Below are positions 12,019 to 12,214 of a stretch of DNA of 12,214 nt, in pieces. The notes beneath the pieces were generated by a model. The model saw only the letters and a list, made by a program, of their open reading frames with translations. It made no database searches and was not told the DNA's origin. Source of the stretch: Prevotellaceae bacterium (lineage in GTDB: Bacteria > Bacteroidota > Bacteroidia > Bacteroidales > UBA932). Each line of letters starts with the position of its first letter. Position 1 is the stretch's first letter. The stretch is from positions 1-12,214 of the forward strand of contig JAIRLT010000088.1 of the NCBI GenBank assembly GCA_031259225.1, given 5' to 3'. The translations under genes and the position numbers were made by a program.

Positions 12019-12214
12019 TGCTCCTAATTACTTTTTGCAGCGCTGGGATTGTTTTATACACGTACCCACAAACACAAACTTTTTCACAAAACAACCCCCT
12101 GCTGCAAGTTTTTATCCGCTGCCAATGATTGCAGAATGTTTCGTAAAACCTTTTCTGCAATTCGTTACTCCAACTTTTACAGTGATTTTTTCCTTATTCC
12201 ACTAAAAAACTAAG
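12019..12214. other. Gene-free right end with one inverted repeat
   Basis: No supportable gene or promoter in the last 196 bp. ATTGCAGAA (12128-12136) and TTCTGCAAT (12153-12161) are a perfect 9-bp inverted repeat with a 16-nt spacer; no T-run follows on either strand, so it is not called as a terminator. Short frames here are low-quality and unconvincing. Confidence 0.5.

Noticed and set aside
11692..12160. Short overlapping frames on both strands at the right end
   Set aside because: They translate the palindromic repeats and lack any protein-like pattern.

Overview
The window comes from a member of the Bacteroidota, most likely Bacteroidales. The evidence is several sigma-ABfr-type -7 elements (TAnnTTTG), a five-POTRA BamA followed by an OmpH/Skp chaperone, a Bacteroidetes-type tyrosine recombinase, and almost no Shine-Dalgarno sites. 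No finer placement is justified from sequence alone.

Layout. (1) Positions 1 to about 4,300 are an AT-rich accessory block that looks like the integrase-proximal end of an integrated element. It carries a 5'-partial unknown gene, a small repeat-rich intergenic region, an unknown single-pass membrane protein, a NYN-domain putative nuclease preceded by a promoter and a structured terminator-bearing leader, and a tyrosine recombinase facing it tail to tail with a 1-bp gap. Upstream of the recombinase lie a second promoter-and-terminator leader and a frameshifted zinc-finger transposase relic. (2) Positions 4,305-6,915, with about half G+C, hold nadB (L-aspartate oxidase) and a family-2 glycosyltransferase on the minus strand. 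Their reading frames overlap by 8 nt. (3) Positions 6,916-7,218 carry an IS3-type OrfA relic. (4) Positions 7,219-10,344 hold the minus-strand pair bamA then ompH/skp, an outer-membrane-protein assembly operon with its own promoter. (5) Positions 10,345-10,762 are intergenic, with three 21-bp palindromic tandem repeats. (6) Positions 10,763-11,665 encode a secreted cysteine-rich protein on the minus strand. (7) Positions 11,666-12,214 have no convincing gene but are dense in palindromic intergenic repeats, including a perfect 24-bp palindrome, a nested inverted repeat, a second copy of its core hairpin, and a 136-bp inverted-repeat-bounded unit.

How the genes work together. BamA and OmpH act in one pathway: OmpH is the periplasmic carrier and BamA the membrane insertase. 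NadB makes iminoaspartate for NAD synthesis; the glycosyltransferase is coupled to it by overlap but has no evident functional link. The accessory block is best read as element cargo plus integrase. Its most interesting part is the NYN nuclease with its RNA leader; any defence or toxin role is inference.
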